From Lunularia cruciata (taxonomy: Eukaryota; Streptophyta; Marchantiopsida; Lunulariales; Lunulariaceae), in contig OX419756.1 of assembly GCA_948567375.1 (NCBI GenBank), positions 52,306,552 to 52,370,551 of the forward strand: DNA of 64,000 bases, written 5' to 3'. Of this stretch, positions 33,672 through 45,762 are shown one piece after another. A program made the position numbers and the translations under genes. Within the stretch, counting starts at the first letter, position 1. Each line of letters starts with the position of its first letter. Under the pieces are notes generated by a model. It saw only the letters and a list, made by a program, of their open reading frames with translations. It did not search any database and was not told where the DNA came from.

Positions 33672-35023
33672 CAGAGAGGTCTTAGATCGTATCTTATGTT
33701 CTAGAAGGTTCGCAGGTACTGTAGACGAGGTGGCGTGACGGGAAGAGCGTAAGAATATCCGTTTACTCCTGACGGAAAGGTTACCGTTATCCGTTTCCGT
33801 TTCCTCCTTAAAGGAAGCAATCACCGCGTCACGACAAAGCCAGCTGCCCTCGGAGTTACAGCGATTACTTAAACGATATACTCCCACTGTCTAGATTTAA
33901 ACGTCTGACTAATCAAATTATTTGTCGAGAATCATTATTTTGTTATGTACTGTAATCATATTTTAACTTTTCGTGTAACCAGGAGTGTATTTGCTTTACT
34001 GACAACCAAAAGAACGAAAAGGAGATAGACTAACTAGCCATGGCGAGAAGAGAATATTAGGAGTATTAAGAACACTTGTAACGAGATTTAGGGAAGAATT
34101 GACCAGATTTCTCTCAAAAAGTGAGGTTAAATTTCCCACCATTAATTTAAAATATACGGCGTCGATAAGAACCCTAAAATCTCGCAACACAGCTTCGTGA
34201 ATGACCATTTCCATGATCTTCCGTTCTCCATGTCTTTCCAATAGTTTACTCAGACTCTATGAAAGCCAAAATGAACAACCTCGATACTAAAAAAACGAAG
34301 ACATTTTCTTAGTGTAATCTCGTGATAATTCTTCTCAAATGGTAGAGTTAGCAGGGTTTGTCAATTTGGCGAATATAACAGTAGTGACCCTGGACAGCTG
34401 GATCATTCACGAAGTCAAAACCATTACCATAACGCGAGAAAGGAAACTTTAAATTTGACCTAGAATCTAGTACAAAGTTGCAGCGTGATTAAGATAATCG
34501 TTGTCTTTGTAAGCCAACCTTTGCCCTGACTTTGATCAGCTAACCAACTATCGACCATCAACTCTTTGTTGGTTGTGTTTTCAAGAAAAAGTTAAGCAAT
34601 GGACATTCCATGAATTGACTAATTGATAGAGAGAGTGTCGACGAGAGTGGGTGTCCATATAATAATCATCTCATAGAAGGTATTCAACAGGCATTCAAAC
34701 TTCCAACCCTTTCGTTCTCAAAGAGGCTGAAGTTCGTATCAAAGTTGACATTCCTGTCGATAGAGGTAAGAAAGATGGATTTCAACAATCTGTCATTGAA
34801 CAAGTACATTCTTGCTTCTGAAGATGGAATTTTCTCCAGCCCGGCTCTCAATGGAATACCAGAAGGTGTCAGACCGTTCTCAACCAAAAAATAAATTTTA
34901 TTTGGGGTTTTTGTAAACCTCATGGGTTGGTTTCAGTTACTCGGATTAATTTTATCCCTGATTACAATAAACTATAACCATTTATTATAACCAGGAATCA
35001 ATCACGCTACATATCCACGCTAA
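33672..35023. other. Intergenic, nothing recognised
   Basis: No gene supported on either strand. Confidence 0.4.
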
Positions 35024-35132
35024 ATGCTCTTGGAGATTATCTCCAAGAGCATATAGATCTTTATTCTTCTGGATATGTAAAATTCGGAGACAGGAGATCA
35101 AATGGCTCTTGCATGCACACTGCATGCAAGAG
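35024..35132. repeat. Two adjacent perfect hairpins
   Basis: 35,024-35,052: ATGCTCTTGGAGAT, one T, then its exact complement. 35,106-35,132: CTCTTGCATGCA, three bases, then its exact complement. Both begin with a CTCTTG-type arm and lie 53 bp apart. No flanking element is recognised. Confidence 0.85.
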
Positions 35133-36659
35133 TTTCTTTGGTCTATAGTGTAAAGGGAATGGTCGCCCGGCACTTTGATAGACACGTATAGCGTCGCAGC
35201 AACGAGGGTTTAGATTTCCCCTTCGTGTCAGTATCGAAGTGGTGAGCGACCATTTTGGTTGTAATGTATCTTTGATAAACCACTCTATCACTTTTCTTTG
35301 CATGGTCGATCATGTTAAAGAGGTCCGGGACCCGTCCACAGGACAACAGAGGCATCTTGCCTTGGACTTGGGACTTATGATATGGAGTCAAGTCAAGTCA
35401 AGTCCACCATCAAGTCAAGTACTTTGAGACGTTTGCTTTTGCATTCACATCGCTTATAAAGAGTGAAGATTAAGTCCACGTTTAAGCTATGATTCTCATT
35501 CGGTAAACACGACCCATTTGATGTCTTACCAGGATAAAGATTTTCTCAAAGTCTATGTCCAAACATTCCTCTGACCCTTAGTGGACCAAAAAACACAAGT
35601 CCATTTTCTCCACGACTTTCAATGCACGAAATATATATATTTCCAGAAAATTTGGACAGAAAAAATAGGACCGTAAAGCCTCGCGATTTATGAGCATAGA
35701 ATACCAGAGGCCAAAATATCAAAAAGACGAACGAGACATATTTATGATCTCCCTAGTCTGGTGGTGAAAATTGATGAGTCCACGCAGACAAACTTCCAAA
35801 CAATTAAAATCCTGGACATTTTTCCTAGGATATTTTTGCCGTGAAAGGAAGTTGGGGATTCATGATTTTCACTAGAAATATTAAGGATTCAAATCCCCAA
35901 GTCCACCATGTTGATGAATCCTAATGGTTCTTATCGTGTTCCATGAAAACGAAGTAGAAAATGTTTTGTTGTATTGAAGCCATCACCAACGTTAGGATAG
36001 ATAAACATGACGACCCTTTGGTTGGGGGTGTGGTAGATGCACCATCTAATTTGGTAGAATTGCGGCAACCTACTTTGCTAAACTCCATGCCGGGGACGAG
36101 AAAGTTGTCAACCCCATGCTCAACTCCCGAAGACCTAACTAGACGAAGTGAAGCAGTTTGGTTGTTGGGTTGGGTTAATAATTTCGAAACTCCCACCAAC
36201 AATGGGAGGGGGGGTTATTTAGTTTTGCATTATTTACTCTGCGTCAATAGCATGAAAAGTAGGCGGAGCTCCTAACACATCACATTCTAAAATTTTGTCA
36301 TCACGTATAGTGTTATTGCATCTTTTTAGATAAAACTCGCATGCGGTCAGTTTGCTCCAGCCGAGGGTTTGGGTTAGGCCACGTCTTACTCATTCCACCT
36401 GACCCGAGTTTAGATTACAATTAGTTTGATATATTTAGCATTTATGGAGCTATTTTTCATTATTATGAATATTCCATGATTTGCCGGCGGTGAGATAAGT
36501 TCCGAACCATTCATGATTTTACCATCTATTTCAAGGTTTTCTAACTCACTATTTTACCCTTCTTTAACCCATCTTTCCGTTTCTGGTTTTCTTCTTTGTA
36601 CTGCTCGATGGGTGTTCCCATCTCTTTTGCTATCCTTGATGCGTCATGTAGTAACTCGA
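35133..36659. other. Intergenic, nothing recognised
   Basis: A small TCAAGTCAAG repeat lies near 35,388-35,420. The open frames around 35,921-36,275 overlap on both strands and have no motif. Confidence 0.4.
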
Positions 36660-36748
36660 GAAAAGGCGACCGCGTAGGAAAAGCGAAGGATGGGAAGACC
36701 CCATCAAGCCGTACAAGGGAGAGACAAAAAAAAGGTAACATGGGGCTG
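36660..36748 (+). repeat. Dispersed palindrome-tagged repeat, copy I
   Basis: GAAAAGGCGACCGCGTAGG, GGGAAGACCCCATCAAGCCG, TACAAGGGAGAGAC, ending in ATGGGGCT without the second palindrome arm. Close to the apparent family consensus. Confidence 0.75.
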
Positions 36749-39050
36749 TAGTAACTTGGGAGTTTAGATAGACATTACCCTCAGGTTAGGAAGTTAACCG
36801 TCGTTAGACATGTGAGACAGGTAAGATACCCAAGATCTTTACCCACGATTTACCCCTGCCAGCATGATGTTGAGTTAGACTATATGGGAACATTAACCAC
36901 TAACTTGTAGAAGAAACAAAGTACGGGATAATTCCAAAAGGTTTCCTTACGTCCACATAAGACTTTTTGGGTCGGAACAGTCGTTTGCAACAAACATTTG
37001 AGCGGCTACCCCAGCATCTGAGCACCAACTATGCGTTGAGCACTCAGTATTATATAGGAAAGAATCAGGGTTGGTTACCTCGACTTTGGGGCCATGGCAG
37101 GCAAAAAATCCACCAATGATCAGGACAACCAAATGTCACTTACTTAATGGCCCTATAAACTATAAACATGTAGTAATCTAATAATCAATCATTTCTATTC
37201 CAGCGACCAAAAGAGTAAACTTTATTCCCATAACCGTATGAACTTTGCATAAGTTTTGAGAAGTTTTGAGAGGAAAGAGGTAAACAGAAAAATGCAGTTA
37301 TAAATCAGCAGCTGGCCAATCGATTTTCAGAGAAAGAAACAATTATCAGACCAGTCCATTATAATTTTAGAGATAGAAATATGCACGTTCCGCGACGACT
37401 TATCAAGTTTTCCTTTACTGCAACTAGGGGGCGACTAATGTTTCATGAGTTTCCATCGCCAAGTCAGAAGATGAGAGCTCATTTCGCTCTAGTTTTCGGA
37501 AATGATTCACATCTTGAAATTGGAGAGCATGTCTCTAAGTAACTGGGTCATTGGAACTACAAAACATCATAAGCGCGCAAATGGATACACATGGAAATAT
37601 ATCAAGCTTAATACAAGGGGAGGTGTAGTAGTTCAACTCATGGGCATGCAGGGCCTGCCTGGTTCCCGCTCAAAACTTGTTGATAGATTGGCTTGTGTTG
37701 TGTTGGAGAACAGAAGCCAATCCGTTTGGATAAGGCTCGTACTATGTTATTCTCCTTCCTTTCTTAGGGACGAAGCCAGGCAGACCCGAGGTCATGAGAA
37801 ATCAACGGTTACCGCGAAGCAACCAGTGTTAAGCCGCGGTTAAAAGCTCCGTAGATAATCGGTGTTTGACAATGGTTTTCGAGGGACCCACCACAGAGTG
37901 GTGCTCGCACTTGGTTGGAGCTGGGGTCATAACTGATAAAAACGCATGTCAGATGAGAGGAGGCTGGTGAGACCTAACTGAAGTTAGAATTAGGTCAGGT
38001 TAGGGCACTCCAAATTTATATGTACAAGAAGAAAGTTTGTAGGGTCCCACGAACGAAGGAAGTGTTGCTTCCAATATCTTCGTTGAAAGAGCGTTGAAAT
38101 TTGACATCATATCGGATGTCCAAAGGTGGTCTTCCCGTGCTGACCTACTCCTTATACAACGCCCATGCATCAGCAACTTTTCCTTATTCATTAACATTTG
38201 AGTTTGGTATCATATGCTTGAGGTATCGAATCCAATTCACCAATTTATGCCTTGAACTTTTTCTTTCTCAGCTCTTTGTTGCGAAATTCATTTAATTGGA
38301 GGATATTAGCTGGTCAATCCCTAGTAGATACCGGGCCCTAGTTCGTTTAGATTGGACTGTATAGTATTTTCTACTATTTGTAATCAAGATTCTCAAAGGG
38401 GAGGCTCTGAGTGCAAACGTTTTTAAGATGCAGTTTACATATACCTCGTGATGAGTTAACAAGCTGGGTAATAATTGAGTTCAAAAGAATCAAAATCACT
38501 TCGCATGATTGGAAGCTCAAGTATTATACCTAGATGTGGCTTTCCCGTCAGCTATACGGATTGGTTTCATCCCGTTTATTCTTAGTCCTGATCTACTTGA
38601 ATAGTGCTGGTCTTTACAACTTGTATCCATAGCGAATTTGCTCAATTGATGGCTGATTACGCACGTCAAACTCGGAACGATCAGTCGGGATATTCTGCTG
38701 AACCCTGAATCAAAAGTTGAGGCACTGAGAAACAAAAATGATACAACTAAGGACGAGTGGACTTACTCGAAGCTATAGCAGATGTTATGCGATCTAAAAA
38801 ATAGACAATATCAAATAGCCATTCTTCGACTAATTTGGAAGTAGAATTAGCTAGCTAGCTTGAGTTACATTTCTTTGGATCCATAGTGCAGAGACTCGGC
38901 GTTCCCATAATATTCTTTTGGTTATATTTCAGCATCCTGGTACTTGGGAGAAGGTGATGGATTGTTTCTGTCGTAGGTGACGAAGGTCATCTATCTTTCG
39001 TGTTCTCTGTTATCAAAACTTTAGGAAAAATTCGGTTTCAATTTTATTAG
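36749..39050. other. Intergenic, nothing recognised
   Basis: A 113-codon plus-strand frame (37,502-37,843) and others lack motifs. Confidence 0.4.
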
Positions 39051-39158
39051 TAAGACGACCGCACATGATAACAAGAAGGATGGATAGACAAGCCCATCAA
39101 GGCCGTACAAGGATAAAACATAAGAGGTATAAGGGGGTTAAGCCCCAATAGTATCGGT
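39051..39158 (+). repeat. Dispersed palindrome-tagged repeat, copy E (diverged)
   Basis: TAAGACGACCGC, GGATGGATAGAC, CAAGGCCGTACAAGG, then GGGGTTAAGCCCCAATAG with the palindrome nearly intact. More substitutions than copies A and I. Confidence 0.65.
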
Positions 39159-39206
39159 TTTAGTCGGTAGGTTACTTTTAACATACCGACTGAACCAACT
39201 GATTTG

Positions 39207-39567
39207 GGTAGCAAAACTTTTAAGACTGGGAGGAATTAATACTCTGCCAAAAAAAAAAAAAAACAAACATTCCCTAAAGATGGCTATAAATATTAGTGGC
39301 CTTTCACGGGGCTCAAAGAGAGGAAAAAGACTTTTAAGACTAGGAGGAATTAATACTCCGCAAAATAGGAGAAGAAGGAAGCATTCCCAAAAGATGGCTA
39401 TAAATAGGGACTTGCTATTTCCCTCACCTTTTTTGTTATTTCCACCACATCACAGTAAATTAATTGACTGTAAACTAGTCTTCGCGCTGGGATTTGGGGT
39501 TAAATATAATGGAAATAGCAACTCTCTATGAATATAGTGGCCTTTTAAGGGGCTCAAAGAGAGGAAC
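39207..39567 (+). promoter_or_regulatory. Duplicated TATA-box segment (candidate promoter)
   Basis: ACTTTTAAGACT.GGAGGAATTAATACT occurs at about 39,207 and 39,329. Each copy is followed by GATGGCTATAAATA (TATAAATA at 39,285-39,292 and 39,399-39,406, 114 bp apart). GGGGCTCAAAGAGAGGAA follows the first box at ~39,307 and recurs at ~39,550 after an insertion in the second unit. The boxes match the plant TATA consensus. The nearest plus-strand gene is the MYB factor, whose ATG is 1.8 kb downstream; a link to it is only possible. Confidence 0.5.
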
Positions 39568-41250
39568 AAAATTTCTCTCTGTGCTACGAGCGATGAACAA
39601 GAAAGAAGACGCGTGGAAAGTTGGAGAGAACTAGATGCCTAAATCCAAAAGCAACCAGGTAGGTGCCCTCTATTACGGAGTTAGGATCCTAATGCGTGGT
39701 AAATGAACAACGCAGTTGAGTCTTTAGCTGAGGTAGAAAATTGGCGGCTAAAAACGCAAGGGGCGGCTTAAATTGACCCCGGCGGAGCTCATCGACGTCA
39801 CTAAATCACGACAAGTATAGGACAAAAGTACGTTGTCACACACTCTGGAGATGTCTACGTGGCCGTTGCCTGCACGTGATATGTGGGAACGCCCAATTTT
39901 GCTCGTATGTCGGCGACACCGCACGCATGCAAAGATTGCTCAACGGACGGACGGATGACCGGATTTAGCCACCGTGGCAAACAGGGAACTGACAAAAGGA
40001 AATCAGTCGAACGTTGTGTCAACGAGAGTGTCGGCAAGAGATGGAGCACGTGATTTTGTGAGCAAGAGAGGAAGGGAGGAGAGGAGATATCGATACTCAA
40101 GAGATGAGAAGAAGGGAGGAGGAGGAGGAGAAGAGGACAAAGGTGGGAGAGAGGGTGATATTAATGATTGTAAATGTTGAGCCGAGTGGTAATTGATTGC
40201 GCTTGACCTTGGAATAGCAACAACTTGAGTTATGTAATGGCGATGTGAATGCTGAAGTAGCTGATTGAGAGGTCTCTGGAGTTTGTTTGAGGCCATTCTT
40301 GGGACAGAGAAGATTGCTCGAAGTGTCTAGGAAGGCTCAGCAAATCCTTTGTTGCTTTGCTCTTGTGCGTCCTTGTTTCGGGGAATGCGCCGACCTACCG
40401 TCGCAGACAAGATCAAGAGGAAGAAGCCGCAGAAAGCGCTTGCTCGTCACCACTTTTCATCCTATTTCACGCGAAGTATTAAGTACATCGCTTGTCACAT
40501 TCTTCCTCTGATTCTATTTGCACACCGGCTTGAGGACCTTCTCGTGTCCGTGATTAGCGCCACCGTCTGGCTCCCCATTCCTCCCCCGGGATCGAGCACT
40601 TAGATGCTTGCAGCTTTCTTGTAGTCAGCTCGGACAGTTCAAGTTCAACGTTTGTTTCAGCCGCAACGGTCCTGAATTCTACATCGCTTCCTTCCAAGCC
40701 AGCCCCTTTGTTGCTGGATTTAGAGAATTGTCGTGGTCCAGCCTTTCAGGAGCTCCAGTCTGACCAACATTTGGGTATCTACAGTAACACAGGTTCCGGG
40801 TTGTACACAAGATAATTAGCCCGAACGCATGAAATGAAAAGCAGATGGTAATTGTGAGTAGAAATGTGTACATATAATGCTGCAGCAACAATCGGAGTAC
40901 TACTAGCATACCCGTGGAATATCATCATCCATGGTAGATGTCAATCTCTGATTGCAGTTGCTCTTGAATTCGCTTGCCGATTTGATTTATCGTTGATACG
41001 TTAAAGTAGATTTCTAGTTATTGAATCCTAAAGGCATTTCTTATACAACCGTGCCCGTAAGGCTACAAATAATCTGGACCGGGGTATTGGTGTGGATTAA
41101 TGAAAGATTTCAAATGAAGATGTTCGTTCCACTGATACTGAATTGAGTTTGAATCTGCAGAACTCGGAGTCGTCGGGTGATACTTGATCTGCTTGGCACG
41201 ATTTGAGGTCAACTAAGGTGGTACAGAAATCGAGAGCTTTGATTGCAAAC
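39568..41250. other. Upstream region of the MYB gene
   Basis: Contains a purine-rich (GGA)n-like tract near 40,110-40,135 and a moderately GC-rich part at 40,280-40,600 with open frames that lack motifs. It may hold the promoter or a spliced 5' UTR of the MYB gene. Confidence 0.35.
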
Positions 41251-43231
41251 ATGGGACGAGCTCCGTGTTGTGAGAAGGTTGGACTGAATAGGGGACCTTG
41301 GACGAGGGAAGAGGACCTCAAGCTCACCGAGTACATTTCAAAGCATGGCGAAGGATGCTGGCGAACGCTCCCAAAATGCGCAGGTAAGCAAGAATCTCAA
41401 TTTAATTCTCAATTTAATTTAATTTAACAGCTTGTAATTCTTTCTTAAGGATCTTCATCTTTTAACAGATGAATTTGTAGGGATGTCAATGTTCCAAGTC
41501 AGGACAAAGGGTTAGAGCTGCTTCATTCGTATACACAACTGACGGCAGAATAGAAATCATGTAGTATGCCAGACACTTTGCTAGTTGGATTCCCTCAGAG
41601 TTATGGATGATTCGGTTAGCCGGGGGAAGAGAAAATTTAAAGATTCTGCAATTCGGGAATTTAATCCCGTACGCCTTGTTCTTGAACACAGGACTGCTAA
41701 GGTGCGGGAAGAGCTGCCGACTGCGTTGGATCAATTACCTCCGCCCTGACCTGAAGCGTGGAAACATTTCTGAGGAAGAGGACAACCTGATAATCACCTT
41801 ACACTCTCTTCTCGGCAACAGGTACGTGCGTATTCGTGGCCATGTACTTCCGAATTTCGTGTTTGATTTCAAATCGCTTCTAATGTAGTTGGGGAAGTTC
41901 AAGCTTCTTCCCTGAGAAGTGAGATTAATTCCCCGTTCCATTCTGATGCAGGTGGTCACTGATAGCTGGGCGTCTCCCAGGGAGAACAGACAATGAAATC
42001 AAGAACTACTGGAACACTCATTTAAAGAAGAAGCTCAGGAGTATGGGAATCGATCCAAACACACACCGTCCGCTAAGTCGGGGGGCGACGGCAGCGGGGA
42101 GCCATGATTCACATGAATCAAACGTGAGCCCGTGCTGCACCACAGCTCCTCAACATCAGATTGCCGCAATCAAGCCGAATTGCAAAACGTTTCAAAGTTT
42201 ATCAATGGCTCATCAAGCAGCATCAAATGGGGCCATGATCCCACAATGTATTTTGAAAGACGACAGCTACCAAACGTCGATGGCCCTGGTCGAGAGCTTC
42301 CTTAGAGATAATATTGTGTATGCCGAGTCCCAAGCATTGCCCCAACTAAAAGAACACTGCGGCTTAACGGGAGGTGGAACTGTATCAATGTCACATAAGT
42401 CTAACTATTCGTCCATGGACAAATCCGAAAGCCTCTCCATGCTGTCTCCTTGCTCTCCTGTTAGCATCCTGCAACAGTGCAGTCTAAGCACTGATAGGGA
42501 AACCTCACCGGGCTCGCATGCACTCACAGACTTCACCAACAGCCATTCCGACTTCGATCATAAACAAGCGCTTGGTGCCATAAATTTCGGTGAAAGCCCT
42601 TCAATTACGAGTGAATCCACCGCCAGCAGCGGGTTCCTGCAAGTTGACAGAGGTGAACTTCTCACTCAAGTCCATTGGATCCTGCCGCAGACTTCGACAT
42701 AATTTAGCTAGGATCTCACCAATGGCCACAATAAATTCGAATTGAAAATTGCCGTTCAAAAGTTTCCAGTAATTATTTGTCTTGTTCATATTATTTTCGT
42801 TATTAAGTACTCATTTTTGTTATGGATGGTGGCAAACAGTGCAGTTTTTGGGATGGCTATTTACTGAGCTCAATGATTTGGCTGCAGGTACCCCATCATC
42901 GTATGAACCACTGCCCGTCTCAACTAGTGCATGGGGAACTCACCTACCGACGAGCCTGCCTATGGTAAGCTCCGCAGAGCTGAGTGGCGACCACCATCGG
43001 AGGAGGTATCAAGAGTCGACTGATCATTCTTCGACGAGCTGTGCCAATTTCTTGAAGATGTTATCGAACGAGGATGTCTTGTGGGATATGGAGATTCTTC
43101 AACCTCTAGGGGATTCCTTAGGAGAGCACTCTGTGATGGATCCAACGGCCCTCCACTGCAGTAGTAATAATCCAACAGTCCTCTGGGACCCAGAATTCAC
43201 CCACTCTACTCAGCTGTCCACTGCCTTCTAG
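41251..43231 (+). CDS. R2R3-MYB transcription factor (4 exons, 435 aa)
   Basis: Exons: 41,251-41,383; 41,692-41,821; 41,952-42,652; 42,888-43,231; all introns GT-AG and in phase. It starts [18 protein letters not shown], the standard plant start. R2 and R3 repeats span residues ~10-120 with the conserved tryptophans (first R3 Trp replaced by Ile, as usual), [20 protein letters not shown] and [19 protein letters not shown], then [11 protein letters not shown]. Introns 1 and 2 are at the two sites common in plant R2R3-MYBs; intron 3 in the tail is less usual. The bHLH-binding pattern in R3 is broken (N and T where [DE] and [RK] are needed), so it probably works without TT8-type partners. The C-terminus is Ser-rich with acidic patches, fitting an activation domain. 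The subgroup is not determined. Nuclear regulator; targets unknown. Confidence 0.94.
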
Positions 43232-43434
43232 TCCCAAATTACCTATTATTATGCTAGTGCGCGGATGCCATAAACCTCATATGCATCAATGTTATTTAAG
43301 TTGTGTCTTCCTCACACGGATACAGTACAGCACGTTGGTGGTCATATTCCTCTTACTAGCTCGGTGATTAGGAAAGCTTGTACGATCTCGATAACGAAGA
43401 ACAAAATGGAACGAAGATTAGAAGGAGCCTGTTC

Positions 43435-43440
43435 AATAAA
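43435..43440 (+). promoter_or_regulatory. Possible poly(A) signal of the MYB gene
   Basis: AATAAA 204 nt after the MYB stop codon. Plant signals are loose, so this is only a candidate. Confidence 0.3.
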
Positions 43441-45341
43441 AAACCCCAGAATCACAGCGATGATCTTAACCGCAACACCTATTGGCTTAGATTTCGGCCA
43501 GTCAGAGAATCAGCGACCATGTAACATAGCCTCCTGGTCGATCGGGTCAGTCACTTCTTGCTTCTAGGGGATTTCTTCTCAAACCCAAATAGCAAGAGCC
43601 AGGTTTACCAGCATGTTTGAAAAATTACTCGGTTGGTTCTGGCAACTCCCCCGACTGACAACCCATCTGTACCCGTTATTGCTTCCTGACTGGTTTGGAT
43701 CCAGCAGCAATTGAAGATCACTGATTCCTTCTATTGAAATAAAGCCTACTCTATTTATACTTTGGAGTCCCTCCCATCAGCATATTAGTGAGTGATCACA
43801 TCCTGTGTGCACGATGTTTGAATATTGATGTACGTGAAGCCTCTGAAAGGAATCCCCGCGTTATGTTGCTGGACTCAATCTTGGACGTTACATATGACCG
43901 AACATCTATCCATCAACCTGCAGTTTGAACCAAGCAGTCGTCACTTCTTTTGGTCAGGAACTCGAGCACGGGAAGCTATTACGCTTGAAGGGCCAAGCTT
44001 CATAGGTTGGCCCTTCAAGTTCCCGCCGTGTATTAGCTTGCACATGTCGGCTTCACTGAACTATATTAAGTCTTGCGGGTCTAACTTCAACTGATAATAT
44101 ATCCGGGTACTAGCGAGCTTTCTCCTAATTAACTCCTGACCACGGGGTTCAGAAATTGAGATCACGGTAACCAAGCAAGCAAGAATCAAACTCTGGGTAT
44201 ATTGGATCAAAGTCCGAGCAGACTGAGCATCTCAAACGAATTGAATTCTCCACAAAATGACAAAGGGAACTCGCTCTCAAATATGAAAGCGTTCAAGACA
44301 AAAGTCAGTAGTTGTTCTGGCTGATCGTTTGGACGAACATTTGCAAAAAACATTCCGATCCTGAGACTAATTTGAGCCGTTTTGACCGACAGACCTGTAA
44401 ATTATTCAACTCTGATTTACAATTCCTTCTTGCTCTAGTCTTGCTACAATCAAGCACTGTACACAACAGCATTCAGTGAAGTTCAGATCGGATCGCCGTA
44501 GGCGGAGAGAATCCGTAAACATAATACAGTACAGTACAGTACTGAGTTCGTCCGTCTACTCTGATATCTGACCGGAATCCGGCAATTTAGGTGCAGGTAG
44601 GAACCGCAGGATAGCCCCTTGACGGAGGCGGAATGAAGAAATATGGTGCTGGGTTTCTCCAGAACCATAGATGGATGGCAATCTTTCATCAATTTTTTAA
44701 TTGTAGTCTTAGGAGTGAAGGCATTCGAGAAGCAAAGTTTCCTGAAATATCGGTTAAGACCTCTACAGATTCTTCTGTACTCTCGTCGGCCACATGGCCG
44801 GACCTGACCGTCCGTTCATTGGAGTATGCGGACGGTTAGATATTACTCTGTGTTAGGTCCAATGCCCGAGCTCATGTGATAGCTAAGAAACATTACATAG
44901 GTACAACAATCTTAATAGTAAATTTTCCTTTTATTGACTTGAATTTTAGAACCACCAGAGTTCATTGCATAATATGGTTTATGGTATTGCTTTCGACTTA
45001 GATATACGAAAAGAATCTCATCAAGAAAACATACACATTCGTTCTAATAGCTTAAATTTGATATTATAATTCAGTGCATATATGCTTTGCCTAAGATTGC
45101 CTATAGATAATTCTCCAAGTTATTTTGAGTTCTGACATATGCATAACTGGTTTAAAGTGCGTGGCAAAAATGTTTTTTTCTGAAGACACAAGTGATTACA
45201 GATATCTAGGAGTAGGTGGACAAGGTATTCGATAAATCGTGAATTGTCCAATGATTTGCTGCACCTAGTTCGGGAAATCTATGAACACATACTAGTTGGG
45301 TGCTTGTTACAACCAACAATCTACTTAATACTGATGTTACC
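43441..45341. other. Intergenic, nothing recognised apart from one hairpin
   Basis: No gene supported. A (ACAGT)n microrepeat lies near 44,525-44,542. Confidence 0.4.
43984..44019. repeat. Perfect 13-bp inverted repeat
   Basis: CTTGAAGGGCCAA at 43,984-43,996, a 10-nt loop, and its exact complement at 44,007-44,019. Confidence 0.85.
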
Positions 45342-45436
45342 GAGAGAAAAGGGCGACCTCGAAGAAAACACGAAGAATGGGAAGCCCCCATACAAGGGTG
45401 AGACGAAATAGATTAAATGAGGCTAAACCCCAATAG
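45342..45436 (+). repeat. Dispersed palindrome-tagged repeat, copy F
   Basis: GAGAAAAGGGCGACCTCGAA, GAATGGGAAGCCCCCAT, ACAAGGGTGAGACG, then GAGGCTAAACCCCAATAG (decayed palindrome). Similarity to copies G and H continues to about 45,490 (TATGAGAAATCTAC). Confidence 0.65.
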
Positions 45437-45723
45437 AGTCTATATGAGAAATCTACACGACTACACGTCAGATATTGGAACTATGTAAATTTCCGTACGT
45501 TCATATCGATGTTATCTAGATATTGAGAAACGAGGACTGAAGCCGTTCGAGGAAGGTAGATCCAGAAGCCATTGAATACAAATGAGATGCATGATATGTA
45601 ATGAATACCAAAGTTGTGCAAAACGAAATTAGTATAAAATCGAGAGGGGAAAAATGAAATGGAAACAACTTATCAATTACAAGCGGAAGTAAATACCATC
45701 TAGAAACAATTAAGAGCAATACT

Positions 45724-45762
45724 ATTCGATGTATAATATTGTACCAATATTATACATCGAAT
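45724..45762. repeat. Perfect 18-bp inverted repeat with 3-nt loop
   Basis: ATTCGATGTATAATATTG, TAC, then the exact complement. Strong potential hairpin in AT-rich DNA; no gene adjoins it. Confidence 0.9.
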
